Origin: Planctomycetota bacterium
Lineage (GTDB): Bacteria; Planctomycetota; UBA1135; GCA-002686595
DNA: 64,000 nt
Direction of reading: 5' to 3'
Assembly: GCA_020638835.1 (NCBI GenBank)
Contig: JACKHV010000004.1
Coordinates: 124,001-188,000 of the forward strand
Shown here: positions 50,528-62,955 of the stretch, one piece after another
Layout: each line of letters starts with the position of its first letter
Numbering within the stretch: position 1 is the first letter of the stretch
The notes under the pieces: generated by a model
The model's database searches: none
What the model was told of the DNA's origin: nothing
The model's input: the letters and a program-made list of their open reading frames with translations, nothing else
Program-made: the position numbers and the translations under genes

Positions 50528-52006
50528 ATGCTCGCTCGCGCAATTCTCAACGCCGTGCTCTTCTTGCCGATTGCCCCGGCCACCGCAACCGAGTCCGGCC
50601 CCCATGCGGCCGAAGTTTCTGGTGACGCGCACGCCCTCACCTGCGTGAAAGTCGCGGTCTACGATGGGACGGCCTTGGTGCCGTTGGTCAACGCGGAGGT
50701 CGACGTTACCCTCGGCGGAGACCAGCTGACCCAACAGACCGATCAGGACGGATGGACGTCGTTCCTGCCCTTCTCGATCGTTCCGACGACTGCTCCCGGA
50801 CTGTCGCTCCGCGAGCGGTTCGACGAGCTGGACGCGGTCCGCGTGCGGGCTAGGCTCGCGGATCACGTGCCCGTGAGCCGCCTCGTCGGGCGAGATGAGC
50901 ACGGGGCCTGGATACCACTGATCCCCTTCAAGTCAGGCAACATCACACCGGTCATCAGCGCTCAGGATGGCGGAACGGTGACCATTCCGGGTGTCGGAAT
51001 CCTTACCGCGAGTCCCGGAGCATTGGCCGTTGACTGTGCGCTGCTCGTCATTCCCGTGCCGGCGTTCGCGCAGTCCTCGGACCTTTCCGAGGAGATCGTC
51101 CTCGCCCAGTACTACATCGTCGGATTGAACTCTTTCGGCAACCCCGTGCCCGGCCTGATTCTCGGCGGGAACGGCGGCCTGACGCTAAGCGTGCGGCGTG
51201 ACATCCTTGCCTCTCGTCGACCGGAGGCACCGGGAGAAACCGTCAACAATGAGACCTGGACCTGCCTGCTCTACGATCAGGATTTCTCGCTCATAGACAG
51301 CCGACCGATGCCCGGCAGCGGCGAAACGAGCAGAGCCACGATCGCCGTCGGTGAGGGGCTGAACTCGTTCGAGTACAGCTACTTGGCGGGCGATGACCCG
51401 TGCGAGTGGGGACCTTGGGAGCTGCAGTACACGGTTCTCTACTGCGCGATGCCCGGGGCGGCGGAAGCCCAGTTCATCTGCGGACATTTCATCGGCTCGA
51501 CTTCAGCCGAGACCCAACAGGGAGAGGAACGTACAGGGGAGATGCACTTGGACGTCGAAGCTTCCAAGGAGGTCGGAGTCAAAGCAGGTACGGCGCTCGC
51601 CGGAGCGGAAACCAAAGTAGGACTCAAGGTGACTGCCGGCGGCAGCTACAGCTCGACCACCACAACGCTCAACAAAGGTACCAAGTCGGTGAGCGGGCGC
51701 ATCGACGGTCAATCGGAAGGCGAGTTGACTCCCCCCGCGAGCTGCCTGACGGGCACCTTCCTGCTCGGCCCCAAGCGCATTCGCTTCTCGGTTTGGGCTC
51801 GCCGGCAGTGCACCACCAGCGGCGGTTCGATCCTCAGTGAATCGAAACCACTCGGCTTCATCGACGTCTGGACCGGAATGACAGGCGAGTGGTCTGGCGA
51901 TGTCCACGTGGACAGCAGCTGCGGCGAGGAGTGCGAGGACGTCTCGGAAGTGCCCGAGAACTACCGCTCCGATCCGAAGCTCTGCGAGTCGTTGGACTGT
52001 CCCTGA
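50528..52006 (+). CDS. secreted protein of unknown function with atypical composition
   Basis: 492 residues. A short signal peptide (AILNAVLFLPIAPATA), then KVAVYDGTALVPLVNAEVDVTLGGDQLTQQTDQDGW, a beta-sandwich-like pattern as in carboxypeptidase regulatory domains. A glycine/threonine-rich segment (GLKVTAGGSYSSTTTTLNKGTKSVSG) and several C-terminal cysteines (CGEECEDV, CESLDC) suggest an extracellular, disulfide-bonded protein. Strong AAGGAAAG before ATG 50528. Third codon positions have more A and T than the neighbours, which may mark a recent arrival. No family recognised. Confidence 0.68.
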   Translation: MLARAILNAVLFLPIAPATATESGPHAAEVSGDAHALTCVKVAVYDGTALVPLVNAEVDVTLGGDQLTQQTDQDGWTSFLPFSIVPTTAPGLSLRERFDELDAVRVRARLADHVPVSRLVGRDEHGAWIPLIPFKSGNITPVISAQDGGTVTIPGVGILTASPGALAVDCALLVIPVPAFAQSSDLSEEIVLAQYYIVGLNSFGNPVPGLILGGNGGLTLSVRRDILASRRPEAPGETVNNETWTCLLYDQDFSLIDSRPMPGSGETSRATIAVGEGLNSFEYSYLAGDDPCEWGPWELQYTVLYCAMPGAAEAQFICGHFIGSTSAETQQGEERTGEMHLDVEASKEVGVKAGTALAGAETKVGLKVTAGGSYSSTTTTLNKGTKSVSGRIDGQSEGELTPPASCLTGTFLLGPKRIRFSVWARRQCTTSGGSILSESKPLGFIDVWTGMTGEWSGDVHVDSSCGEECEDVSEVPENYRSDPKLCESLDCP

Positions 52007-52036
52007 GACGCGTCCGGATCCGGTGCCACAAGATGG

Positions 52037-52074
52037 AACGGAGCTGGGAGCGCCATCGCGCCCCCGGCTCCGTT
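52037..52074. terminator. hairpin between convergent genes
   Basis: Arms 52037-52053 and 52058-52074 pair at 15 of 17 positions around a 4-base loop, between the secreted protein and the exchanger gene. On the minus strand it runs into CCATCTTG. Suitable for termination from both sides. Confidence 0.5.
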
Positions 52075-52110
52075 GCTCGTCCGGTACAGGGTCCTGACGC
52101 CGGCTCGACC

Positions 52111-53064
52111 TCAGAAGCTCTGCCAGGCGTACCAGACCCACGCGAGCAGGAACGCGAGGCCCTTCCAGCGGCCGAAGCGTTGTCCACCGACGCGCGGGAC
52201 GAGCAGTGCGGCGAAGTGGAAGCCGGCGACGACCAGGAAGTCCACGTCGCGCGCGTGGCGCAGCTCGTCGGCGAGGCCCGGCATCTTGCCGTCGAAGGGC
52301 GCGATGAGCGCGGCGATCCCGATCACCGCGAGTACGTTGAAGACGTTCGAGCCGACGACGTTGCCGAGGCTGACCTCGCTCTCGCCCTTGAAGGCGGCGC
52401 CGAGTCCGGCGGCGAGTTCCGGCAGCGAGGTGCCCACCGCGACGACGGTCAAGCCGATCACGCGGTCGGAGACGCCGAACGACTGCGCGATGCTCTCGGC
52501 GCCCATCACGACGAGCTTCGCGCCGACCGCGACGGAGACGCAGCCGAGGATCACGTCGCGCCAGGGGTGGCGGGTGTCGCCTTCTTGGGGCTCTTCCTCC
52601 TTCGCGCCGCGCCGCGCGGTGAAGTAGAGCTGCAAGTTGTAGGCGAGGAAGGCGAGCAGCAGCAGGATGCCGTCCATCCGGTCGACCGAGAGATCGGTCA
52701 CGGTCCACCACAGCACGCCGAGCGACGCCATCAACCAGAACGACTCGCGGACCTCCGGAGCCTTCTCCATCACGCGCGGCAGCACGAGCGCGCAGGCGCC
52801 GAGCACCAGACCGATGTTCGCGATGTTGGAACCGAGCACGTTGCCCATCGCGATGCCCGGCTTGCCCTCGACCGACGCGAGCGTCGACACCACGACCTCG
52901 GGCGCGGAGGTGCCCCAGGCGACGACGGTCAGCCCGACGATCAGGGCGCTGACGCCCCACATGCGCGCGATGCGCGCGCTGCCGCCGACCAGCCAGTCCG
53001 CGCCTTTCGCCAGCAGCAGGAAGCCGCCGGCCAAGAGGACGAAGTCGAGGAGATAGTGCTCCAT
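52111..53064 (-). CDS. calcium/sodium antiporter, CaCA family
   Basis: 317 residues, about 10 membrane segments in two homologous halves. The alpha repeats are VVAWGTSAPEVVVSTLAS with GNVLGSNIANIGLVLG, and VVAVGTSLPELAAGLGAA with GNVVGSNVFNVLAVIG; the GTS(A/L)PE motifs hold the ion-binding glutamates. This is the YrbG-like bacterial type. Direction of transport cannot be told. Divergent from the C26 amidotransferase gene. Confidence 0.92.
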   Translation of the reverse strand: MEHYLLDFVLLAGGFLLLAKGADWLVGGSARIARMWGVSALIVGLTVVAWGTSAPEVVVSTLASVEGKPGIAMGNVLGSNIANIGLVLGACALVLPRVMEKAPEVRESFWLMASLGVLWWTVTDLSVDRMDGILLLLAFLAYNLQLYFTARRGAKEEEPQEGDTRHPWRDVILGCVSVAVGAKLVVMGAESIAQSFGVSDRVIGLTVVAVGTSLPELAAGLGAAFKGESEVSLGNVVGSNVFNVLAVIGIAALIAPFDGKMPGLADELRHARDVDFLVVAGFHFAALLVPRVGGQRFGRWKGLAFLLAWVWYAWQSF

Positions 53065-53071
53065 GGCGCGG

Positions 53072-53077
53072 ATACTA
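53072..53077 (-). promoter_or_regulatory. -10-like box TAGTAT before the antiporter gene
   Basis: TAGTAT within CGCTAGTAT ends 7 bases before the ATG at 53064, the gap being CCGCGCC. The CGCTA....CCGCGCC frame closely resembles that of bioB. Confidence 0.45.
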
Positions 53078-53131
53078 GCGAGATCGTGCGCGGCTCTCCT
53101 CGGCGAGCGGCGCTTTCCGGTCTCGACTCGC

Positions 53132-53137
53132 TAGAAT
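53132..53137 (+). promoter_or_regulatory. -10-like box TAGAAT before the C26 amidotransferase gene
   Basis: TAGAAT within CGCTAGAAT ends 8 bases before the ATG at 53146; no Shine-Dalgarno sequence in the gap. Confidence 0.5.
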
Positions 53138-53145
53138 CGAGCGCA

Positions 53146-53889
53146 ATGGAAAGCTCCTCCGCCCCCTTGATCGGAATCAACGGCCTGCTCGTGGAACGCG
53201 GCGGCGTCGATCGCCTCGAGCTCGCCACGCGCTACGCCGACTCGGTGTTGAAGGCCGGCGGCGTCCCGCTGGTGCTGCCACCCGTCGGCGGCCCCGGCGA
53301 CATCGCGCGCACGCTCGACCGACTCGACGGCTTGCTGCTGACGGGCGGAGACGACTTCGACATGGACCGCCTCGGTCTGGGAGCGACGCACCCGTCCGCC
53401 ACGAAGACGCCCGCCGAGAAACAGGACTGGGACTTCGAGCTCGCCCGCCGCGCCGTCGCGATCGGGATGCCGGTGCTCGGGATCTGCTACGGCATGCAGC
53501 TCCTGGGCCTCGCCGAGGGGGGCGCGATGCACCAACACCTGCCCGAGGATCGCCCCGGGAGCCGTCAGCACACCGGCAACGTGGAACACGCCGTGACCGT
53601 TCGTCGCGAATCGAAACTGGGCGGCCTGCTGCGTGTAGAGGAGCTGCCCGTGGTCTCCCGTCATCATCAGGCGCTCTCCGATACCGGCCCCCTCTGGAAC
53701 GTCGTCGCCACCGACGACGAGGGGCTGATCGAAGCCATCGAACGACGCCACCACCCCTTCGCCGTCGGGGTGCAATGGCACCCCGAGTTGGCCTACGAGG
53801 GCAGCCCGCACGACGGGCTCTTCCGCGGACTCGTGGCCGCCGCCGCGATGCGCGCGATGCGCCTCAGCTTGGAGAACACCGCACGATGA
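53146..53889 (+). CDS. class-I glutamine amidotransferase-like protein, peptidase C26 family
   Basis: 247 residues of the gamma-glutamyl hydrolase (PuuD-like) type. The catalytic cysteine is C114 in LGICYGMQL, with H212 and E214 in VQWHPE. PLIGINGLLVERGG and LLTGGDDFDMDRLG match the family's N-terminus and GGxD loop. Substrates in relatives are gamma-glutamyl-GABA or similar. Its stop overlaps the start of the next gene (ATGA), opening a coupled run that includes aroB. Confidence 0.87.
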   Translation: MESSSAPLIGINGLLVERGGVDRLELATRYADSVLKAGGVPLVLPPVGGPGDIARTLDRLDGLLLTGGDDFDMDRLGLGATHPSATKTPAEKQDWDFELARRAVAIGMPVLGICYGMQLLGLAEGGAMHQHLPEDRPGSRQHTGNVEHAVTVRRESKLGGLLRVEELPVVSRHHQALSDTGPLWNVVATDDEGLIEAIERRHHPFAVGVQWHPELAYEGSPHDGLFRGLVAAAAMRAMRLSLENTAR

Positions 53890-55313
53890 AGCACACGCCT
53901 CCGAAGAAGCCGATGTTCGGCGCCCCCCCCGAGAAGGCCGGCATGCTCAACAAGAGCGAGCGCAACCGCCTGATCTTCATGGGCGTGTTGCTCGTCGGCT
54001 TGACGATCGCGTTCGGCGCGTCGCTGCTGCAGAAAAACAAGTACGAGCACGCGCAGAACGACGAACTCGCCAAGGGCGTGCCGAAGGTCGAGCAACCCGA
54101 CGAAGTGATCGCCGTGCGACGCTTCGACCCGGCGACGATCGCCGGCGAGGTGCGCGACGCGACGCCGGAAGAACGCGTGCTGATCGACCTCGGTCCGCTC
54201 GCTAAGATGCTGGATCACGTCGCGGGCTACGGTCCCGGTCAGTGGAAAGGGCTGAAGCCCGCGAAGCTCGACACGGAACGCTTCGAGCAGATCCTCGCCG
54301 ATCCCGCCGCGCACCGCGCCGAACCGGTTTGGTTGCGCGGACGCTTGACCGCCTACGAAGAGCGCCCGGTCGGCGATCGCGTCGCGTGGTACGGGACGAT
54401 GGAGTCGGAGGACGGCGTCCCCGTCACCTTCATGACGTCGAGCTTCGACAAGAAGCTCTTCGCCGCCGTCGAGGAAGAACTGACGTACGCGAAGCTCGAG
54501 GCGCTGTTCCTCGAGGTCTACCGCCGCGAAGAAGCGGACGGCTGGGTCGAGACGCCGCTGCTCGTCGGCTCGCGTCTCCAGAAGTCGTACCCGCGCATGG
54601 ACGGCTTCGACGACGAGGCGCTCGGCACGTTGCTCGCCGCCGTCGTCGACGACACGAACAACCTCTACACCGGCATCGACGACGCGGCCTTCCTCGCGCA
54701 GTGGATGCTGATGGACCGCATCGAGCAGGGTTGGGGCAAGGACATCGCCTGGGACGATCCGCAGGTCGCACGCAAGCTCGACAACACGACCTTCACGTGG
54801 CTGATGGATCCGACGAACACGGACGCGGCGCGGGGGATGCCCTTCGTGCTCGACATCAGCAAGAACCTCGGATCCCGCACGCAGGACGCCGGCGAGAACC
54901 CCGCGCGCATCGACAAGCTGACGACGGGTTGGATCGGAAGCGTGTTGTGGACCAACAAGGGCTCCGTGATCAACTTCGTCCTCCCGGGCGAACACCCCGA
55001 GCTGAACGCTGCCGGCACCAACCAGCTGATCCGCGGCCGCGGCTTCTTCCTGAAGCACCTCTCGTACGAACCGTCCGCCAGCGAACGGCGCGTCACGCCC
55101 TACTTCGTGATGCAGTCGGTCGAGATCTACACGCCCGTCGAGGACAACAACGTGGCGACGATCTTCTTCTTCGTGGGCGGCCTGACGATCCTGCTGTTGA
55201 TCCTGATCCCCTACCTGGTGATCCGCGACCGCAAGCAGTCGGAGAAGCTGCGCGAGGAACTCGTTCGTCGCAAGCAAGCACGCCGCCGCGCCGCCGGCGC
55301 CGGCACCGCCTGA
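53886..55313 (+). CDS. bitopic membrane protein of unknown function
   Basis: 475 residues: basic N-terminus, membrane segment at about 27-46 (LIFMGVLLVGLTIAFGASLL), a soluble domain of some 370 residues with an apparently disordered acidic part, and a second segment near 425-447 (IFFFVGGLTILLLILIPYLVI), ending in an arginine-rich tail. The soluble domain (VWLRGRLTAYEERPVGDRVAWYGTMESEDGVPVTF) suggests an OB-like beta fold, but no family is recognised. Coupled to the C26 gene; aroB starts two bases after its stop. Confidence 0.7.
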   Translation: MKHTPPKKPMFGAPPEKAGMLNKSERNRLIFMGVLLVGLTIAFGASLLQKNKYEHAQNDELAKGVPKVEQPDEVIAVRRFDPATIAGEVRDATPEERVLIDLGPLAKMLDHVAGYGPGQWKGLKPAKLDTERFEQILADPAAHRAEPVWLRGRLTAYEERPVGDRVAWYGTMESEDGVPVTFMTSSFDKKLFAAVEEELTYAKLEALFLEVYRREEADGWVETPLLVGSRLQKSYPRMDGFDDEALGTLLAAVVDDTNNLYTGIDDAAFLAQWMLMDRIEQGWGKDIAWDDPQVARKLDNTTFTWLMDPTNTDAARGMPFVLDISKNLGSRTQDAGENPARIDKLTTGWIGSVLWTNKGSVINFVLPGEHPELNAAGTNQLIRGRGFFLKHLSYEPSASERRVTPYFVMQSVEIYTPVEDNNVATIFFFVGGLTILLLILIPYLVIRDRKQSEKLREELVRRKQARRRAAGAGTA

Positions 55314-55315
55314 AC

Positions 55316-56353
55316 GTGAGCGCCCGCACCGTCCAAGTCCGCACGGCCGCGCCGTACGAGCTGCGGCTCGGGCGCGGCATCGTGCACGAGTCGATGCGCG
55401 CCGCGCGCGAGTACTCCGCCGCCGCCGTGCTCAGCGACGACCACGTCTGGAAGCTGCACGGCGACAAGCTGCAGGCCGGCGATGCGCGTGTCGTCATTGT
55501 GCCGCAGGGTGAGCGCTCGAAGAGCTTCGAGCAGCTCGAACGCGTGCTCGATGCGCTGGCGGAAGTGCGACTCGACCGTCGCTCGTGCCTCGTCGCCTTC
55601 GGCGGCGGCGTCGTCGGCGACCTCGGCGGCCTCGCCTCCGCGCTCTTCATGCGCGGCATCGACGTGCTGCAGTGCCCGACGACCTTGCTCGCGCAAGTCG
55701 ACTCGTCGGTCGGCGGCAAGACAGCGGTCAACCTGCGCTCGGGCAAGAACCTCGCCGGCGCCTTCCACCAACCCGCCGGCGTCTGGATCGACGTCGACCT
55801 GCTCACGACGCTCGACGACCAGGACTACGCGTCCGGACTCGGCGAAGTGGTGAAGTCCGCGGTGCTCGCGGGCGAAGCCGACTTCGCGCGGCTCGAACAA
55901 CACGCCGAAGCGCTGCTGCGCCGCGACCCCGATCTGCTGCTCGACGTCGTCGAAGCGTGCGTGCGCCAGAAGGCGGCAGTCGTCGAGTCCGACGAGCGCG
56001 AAGCCGGCCCGCGGCGCGCGCTGAACCTCGGGCACACGCTCGGCCACGCGATCGAGCGCGCCGCCGGCTACGGCCGCATCCCCCACGGCGTCGCCGTCGC
56101 GGTCGGCATGCTGCACGCGTGCGTGCGTTCGGCGCACGAAGGCGTGCTGCAGGACCGCGACCTGCCGGCGCGCATCCGTCGGCTGTGCGCGCGCCTCGGA
56201 CTCCCGACGGGGCTCGACGAGCTACGCACGCGCAGCGGCGCGGCGCTCAGCGAGGCGGAACTCGCCGACGCGATGCAGTTCGACAAGAAGGGCGCCCTCT
56301 GGATCCTGCCCGTGCGCCTCGGCGAAGTCCGCGCGGTCGCCTCCAAGGGCTGA
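55316..56353 (+). CDS. aroB: 3-dehydroquinate synthase
   Basis: Second step of the shikimate pathway. VIVPQGERSKSFEQLERVLDAL, LVAFGGGVVGDLGGLASALFMRGIDVLQCPTTLLAQVDSSVGGKTAVNLRSGKNLAGAFHQP, YASGLGEVVKSAVL and LNLGHTLGHAIE (NAD, zinc and substrate sites) are all intact in 345 residues. Start is GTG 55316. Embedded between an unrelated membrane protein and a membrane glycosyltransferase-like gene, whose ATG overlaps the aroB stop by one base (TGATG). Confidence 0.96.
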   Translation: MSARTVQVRTAAPYELRLGRGIVHESMRAAREYSAAAVLSDDHVWKLHGDKLQAGDARVVIVPQGERSKSFEQLERVLDALAEVRLDRRSCLVAFGGGVVGDLGGLASALFMRGIDVLQCPTTLLAQVDSSVGGKTAVNLRSGKNLAGAFHQPAGVWIDVDLLTTLDDQDYASGLGEVVKSAVLAGEADFARLEQHAEALLRRDPDLLLDVVEACVRQKAAVVESDEREAGPRRALNLGHTLGHAIERAAGYGRIPHGVAVAVGMLHACVRSAHEGVLQDRDLPARIRRLCARLGLPTGLDELRTRSGAALSEAELADAMQFDKKGALWILPVRLGEVRAVASKG

Positions 56354-57816
56354 TGGTCGGCTCCCGCGGCGACGCTCCCTTCGCGGAGCAGGACGAGCGC
56401 GACACCGCGGCCGAGCTCGTCGGAGGATTCCCGCGCCACGCGACGCGCGACCTGGTCGAGGCCCGCGAGGAGCGCCTGCGCCGCCGCTTGCCCCTCGCCG
56501 GACTGCTGCTGGCGTCGGGCACCGCGCTCTGCGCGCTCGGGCTGCCGACCGAACGGCTGCTCGGCCCCGGACCCGATCTGATCGACGCTCTCGCAACGGG
56601 CGGGTGGGGCAGCTCGCGCGGGCTCTACCTGCCGCTCGCGCAGCTGGTCGACGCCCTGCCCGGCGTGGGCGCGGAGCGCGCGGGCTTCCTGCTCTCCGCC
56701 CTGGCCCTCGGCGCGCTGGCATATCAACTCTGGAACCTCGGGCGGGCGCTCGAGGCCTCCCCCGCCGCGCGCTGGCTGTGCTGCCTGCCGCTGCTCACCG
56801 CGCCGGTCGTGTGGACCGCCGGGACCTATCCAGGGCCGGAAGTTCTGGGGTCGTTGGGTGCCATCTACGCCTTCACCGCCCTGGTGACGCCCGGGCGGCA
56901 CCGCGGGCTGCGCGCCGGCGTGGGCTGGTGCTTCGCGGCGGGAACGGCGCCGCTGTACCTGTGGTGTCTGCCGGCGGCGGCGTGGGGCTTGGCGCGCGGT
57001 CGCGGGGGCGGCCGCGGACTGCTCGCGGGGATCGCCTGGGCCGCCGGCTGGGCGCTCGTGTGGCTGAGCGGCACCGCGGCGGCGCAGCTCATCGAGGGGG
57101 CCGACGCCCGCGGCTGGCTGGAGCTCGGCCGCGCCATCCTGCGCGACTTGCTCGCCGGCGGCGGCGGTCCGCAGGACCCGAGCTGGCTGTGGGTCGCCTT
57201 CCCCGCCCTCGGCCTCGCGGCGCTCGGGGCGCTCGGCTGGTTCGGCCGCGGCGAGCGCGCGCCCGGCTGGGTGTTCGCATGGTGCCTCTTGCCCGCGCTC
57301 GGGCTGGGCCTCGCGGGGAGCGCGCACCGGGAGCTGCCGTGGCTCTGGGTGCTCGGGCCGCTCGCGTTCGGCTGGTACCGGCTGTTCGCCACGCGGCCGG
57401 CCTGGAATGGGCGCGTCGCGACCCTCGCGATCGCCGCGCTGTCGATCGGGTCGCTGCTCGCCGCGCGCGGGTTCGTCCGCGCGAGCGACCCCGAGTCGGG
57501 CTGGCGCGCAGTCCTCGAGCACGATGCGCACCGCGGCGACATCGTGCTGGCGACCTCGCGGGCTCACCGGTACTTGGCGATGCGCAGGTACGGACTGCGC
57601 GCCTTCGAGATCCACGAGACGGCGCGCCTCTCGCGCGGCTACCGCTCCGACGCGCTGGCCGAGCTGCTCCGCCGCATCGAGCCCGCGCACGCGACCGGCT
57701 CGCGGGTGCTGCTCGACCACCCGCTCGGGCCCGAGGAACACGAGCTGCGCGAGCTCGTCGACGAGCTGGAACGCCGCGTGCGGATCGACGTCCTGCCGGC
57801 ACCCGCCGCGCGCTGA
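56353..57816 (+). CDS. polytopic membrane protein, glycosyltransferase-like
   Basis: 487 residues with about nine or ten membrane segments between residues 45 and 385 and a soluble C-terminal domain (GWRAVLEHDAHRGDIVLATSRAHRYLAMRRYGLRAFE). The layout, with a large first loop (PGPDLIDALATGGWGSSRGLYLPLAQ), an APVVWTAGTYPGPE block and a C-terminal globular domain, resembles GT-C transferases of the DUF2723/PMT kind, but a conserved DD in the first loop is not seen. Coupled to aroB. Function uncertain. Confidence 0.6.
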   Translation: MVGSRGDAPFAEQDERDTAAELVGGFPRHATRDLVEAREERLRRRLPLAGLLLASGTALCALGLPTERLLGPGPDLIDALATGGWGSSRGLYLPLAQLVDALPGVGAERAGFLLSALALGALAYQLWNLGRALEASPAARWLCCLPLLTAPVVWTAGTYPGPEVLGSLGAIYAFTALVTPGRHRGLRAGVGWCFAAGTAPLYLWCLPAAAWGLARGRGGGRGLLAGIAWAAGWALVWLSGTAAAQLIEGADARGWLELGRAILRDLLAGGGGPQDPSWLWVAFPALGLAALGALGWFGRGERAPGWVFAWCLLPALGLGLAGSAHRELPWLWVLGPLAFGWYRLFATRPAWNGRVATLAIAALSIGSLLAARGFVRASDPESGWRAVLEHDAHRGDIVLATSRAHRYLAMRRYGLRAFEIHETARLSRGYRSDALAELLRRIEPAHATGSRVLLDHPLGPEEHELRELVDELERRVRIDVLPAPAAR

Positions 57817-57987
57817 GGCGCCCCGCCTGCCCACTGCGGTGCGATCCCTGCGCGCCGCGCGGCGAAGACCCGCCGCTGCGGTCGACTTCGGGGCCCATCC
57901 ATGCTTGAATCGCCGAAATTCCGGATGCTGCCGCAAGGCTCCGGGAACCCCTCGCGCGCCGCCCCCTCACCGAGCACCAGCCTCAGC
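57817..57987 (+). other. upstream region of carB
   Basis: 171 bases without a gene. The carB frame is open from ATG 57901, but the first 29 codons (low-complexity, serine/proline-rich) do not resemble CarB. No clear promoter or terminator; the arginine/pyrimidine control boxes of enterobacteria are not visible. Confidence 0.4.
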
Positions 57988-61218
<3,231 letters not shown>

Positions 61219-61283
61219 AGCGCGCGTGAGCCTGCGCGCCGCACCGCGCGCGCCGGCCGCGCGTGTCGGACAGGAGACCTTCG

Positions 61284-62387
61284 ATGAGTGACTCCGATCT
61301 CGCGCGCGCCGCGTCTCTGGCGCACTTGCGCGGCGCCTCCGCGGCGAAGGGCGATTCCGTCGCACCGCCGCTCCAGCTGACGTCGATGTTCCACCTGCCG
61401 GGGGACCCAGCGGGTGTGCGGCAATACGGCCGCGCGGACAACGCGACGGTAGAGGAACTCGAGCGGGCGTTGAGCCACCTCGAGGACGCGCCGGCGCTCG
61501 CCTTCCCGTCGGGGATGGCGGCGATCACGGCGGTGCTCGCGTCGACGCTGCTCGCGGGCGACCGGCTGCTGGTCCCCGCCGACGGCTACTACGCGGCGCG
61601 CGAGCTCTGCGGCTGGTTCGCGTCGCGCTTCGGTATCGAAGTCGACTACCGACCGACGCGGTCGTTCGAGCAGGGCGGCTTCGACGGCTACCGCGTCGTG
61701 CTGGTCGAGTCGCCGTCGAACCCGGGACTCGACGTCTGCGACCTGCGCGCCGTCGCGGCCGGCGCGCACGCGAGCGGCGGCTTGCTCGTCGCCGACAACA
61801 CCTTGATGACGCCCTTCGGTCAGCGTCCGCTCGAGCTCGGCGCGGACGTCGTCGTCGCGTCGGACACGAAAGCGCCGAACGGACACTCCGACGTCGTGCT
61901 CGGACACGTCGCGACGCGCGACGGCGAGCTGTGGGAGACGCTGCGCCGCTGGCGGAAGCTGTCGGGCAGCATTGCCGGCCCCTTCGAGGCGTGGCTCGCG
62001 CTGCGCGGTCTCGCGACGCTCGAGCTGCGCTTCGCGCGCATGTGCGAGTCGGCGGCGGTGATCGCTCCGCGGCTCGTTGCCTCCTCGACCGTGAAGTCGG
62101 TGCGCTTCCCCGGCCTGCCGACGGACCCGTCGCACGCACTCGCGTCCCGACAGATGCGCCGCTTCGGCTTCGTCATCAGCATGACGCTCGACTCGGCCGG
62201 GGCGGCGGAACGCTTCATCGAGCGCTGCAGCCTGCTCGAGCCCGCGACCTCCTTCGGCGGCGTGCACAGCACCGCCGAGCGACGCGCGCGCTGGGGCGAC
62301 GCCGTCGATCCGGGCTTCGTGCGCCTTTCGATCGGTTGCGAGCCGACCGAAGAGCTGTGGACCGCGTTGTCCGCCGCGCTCGCGTGA
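61284..62387 (+). CDS. Cys/Met metabolism PLP-dependent enzyme
   Basis: 367 residues of the cystathionine gamma-synthase/lyase family. VAPPLQLTSMFHLPG, YGRADNATVEELERALSHLE, FPSGMAAITAVL, VESPSNPGLDVCDL, LVADNTLMTPFGQRP and SDTKAPNGHSDVVLG with the PLP lysine K196. The tyrosine that stacks on PLP, and the GG.HST...RW motif near the end, are present. Whether it acts as synthase, beta- or gamma-lyase cannot be decided. ATG 61284 follows GGACAGGAG. Confidence 0.88.
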   Translation: MSDSDLARAASLAHLRGASAAKGDSVAPPLQLTSMFHLPGDPAGVRQYGRADNATVEELERALSHLEDAPALAFPSGMAAITAVLASTLLAGDRLLVPADGYYAARELCGWFASRFGIEVDYRPTRSFEQGGFDGYRVVLVESPSNPGLDVCDLRAVAAGAHASGGLLVADNTLMTPFGQRPLELGADVVVASDTKAPNGHSDVVLGHVATRDGELWETLRRWRKLSGSIAGPFEAWLALRGLATLELRFARMCESAAVIAPRLVASSTVKSVRFPGLPTDPSHALASRQMRRFGFVISMTLDSAGAAERFIERCSLLEPATSFGGVHSTAERRARWGDAVDPGFVRLSIGCEPTEELWTALSAALA

Positions 62388-62433
62388 TCCGGCGGGACCC
62401 GTCGCCTTCCTCACGGGCGCCAGCTCGACACGC

Positions 62434-62439
62434 TATGGT
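62434..62439 (+). promoter_or_regulatory. -10-like box TATGGT before the DUF3592 gene
   Basis: TATGGT within CGCTATGGT ends 6 bases before the ATG at 62446, with no Shine-Dalgarno sequence. Confidence 0.4.
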
Positions 62440-62445
62440 CTGCTC

Positions 62446-62955
62446 ATGACCGAAGGCTCGGATCCCAAGCAGCGCTCCAAGACCGGCAAGGCGTACAGCA
62501 TCTTCTGGTTCCTGCTGGCCCTCTTCACCTACCGCGGCTGCGCTGTCAGCGCGCTCGAGCGCGAGGAGCTGCGCGATTCCTGGCAGCTCGCCGAGGCGAC
62601 CGTCGTCAGCAACCGGGTCGGCTACGGAGGCCTCGACGACGACCGTTACTACCTGCACGCCGTCTTCGCCGTCGGTGAGGGCGCGGAGGCCAAGACCTCC
62701 GACGAGCAGGTGGCGAGCGGCTCCCTGCCGTACGTGGAACGCCAAGCCGCCGGGGACTACGCCCCCGGAACGAGGCACGAAGTCTTCGTGAACCCGGCGA
62801 ATCCGGGTCAGCTGATGTTTCCGGAGGACGTCGGCCGACAGTATTGGGTCGGTGTCGGCGGGGCCGCGCTGTTCGCCGTGTTCGGCCTCAGCGTGCTCTT
62901 CGCCCGCTCCCGCCGGCCCGACTCCGATCCCGGCCAGTCCCCCGCACGACCATGA
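62446..62955 (+). CDS. DUF3592-like membrane protein
   Basis: 169 residues, one membrane segment near 17-30 (AYSIFWFLLALFTYRG) and a second near 140-157 (GVGGAALFAVFGLSVLFA). The domain between (WQLAEATVVSNRVGYG, YAPGTRHEVFVNPANPGQLMFPED) fits DUF3592, where the GTxxxVxxNPxxPxxxxL pattern is typical. Function unknown. Its stop overlaps the start of the next gene (ATGA). Confidence 0.78.
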   Translation: MTEGSDPKQRSKTGKAYSIFWFLLALFTYRGCAVSALEREELRDSWQLAEATVVSNRVGYGGLDDDRYYLHAVFAVGEGAEAKTSDEQVASGSLPYVERQAAGDYAPGTRHEVFVNPANPGQLMFPEDVGRQYWVGVGGAALFAVFGLSVLFARSRRPDSDPGQSPARP

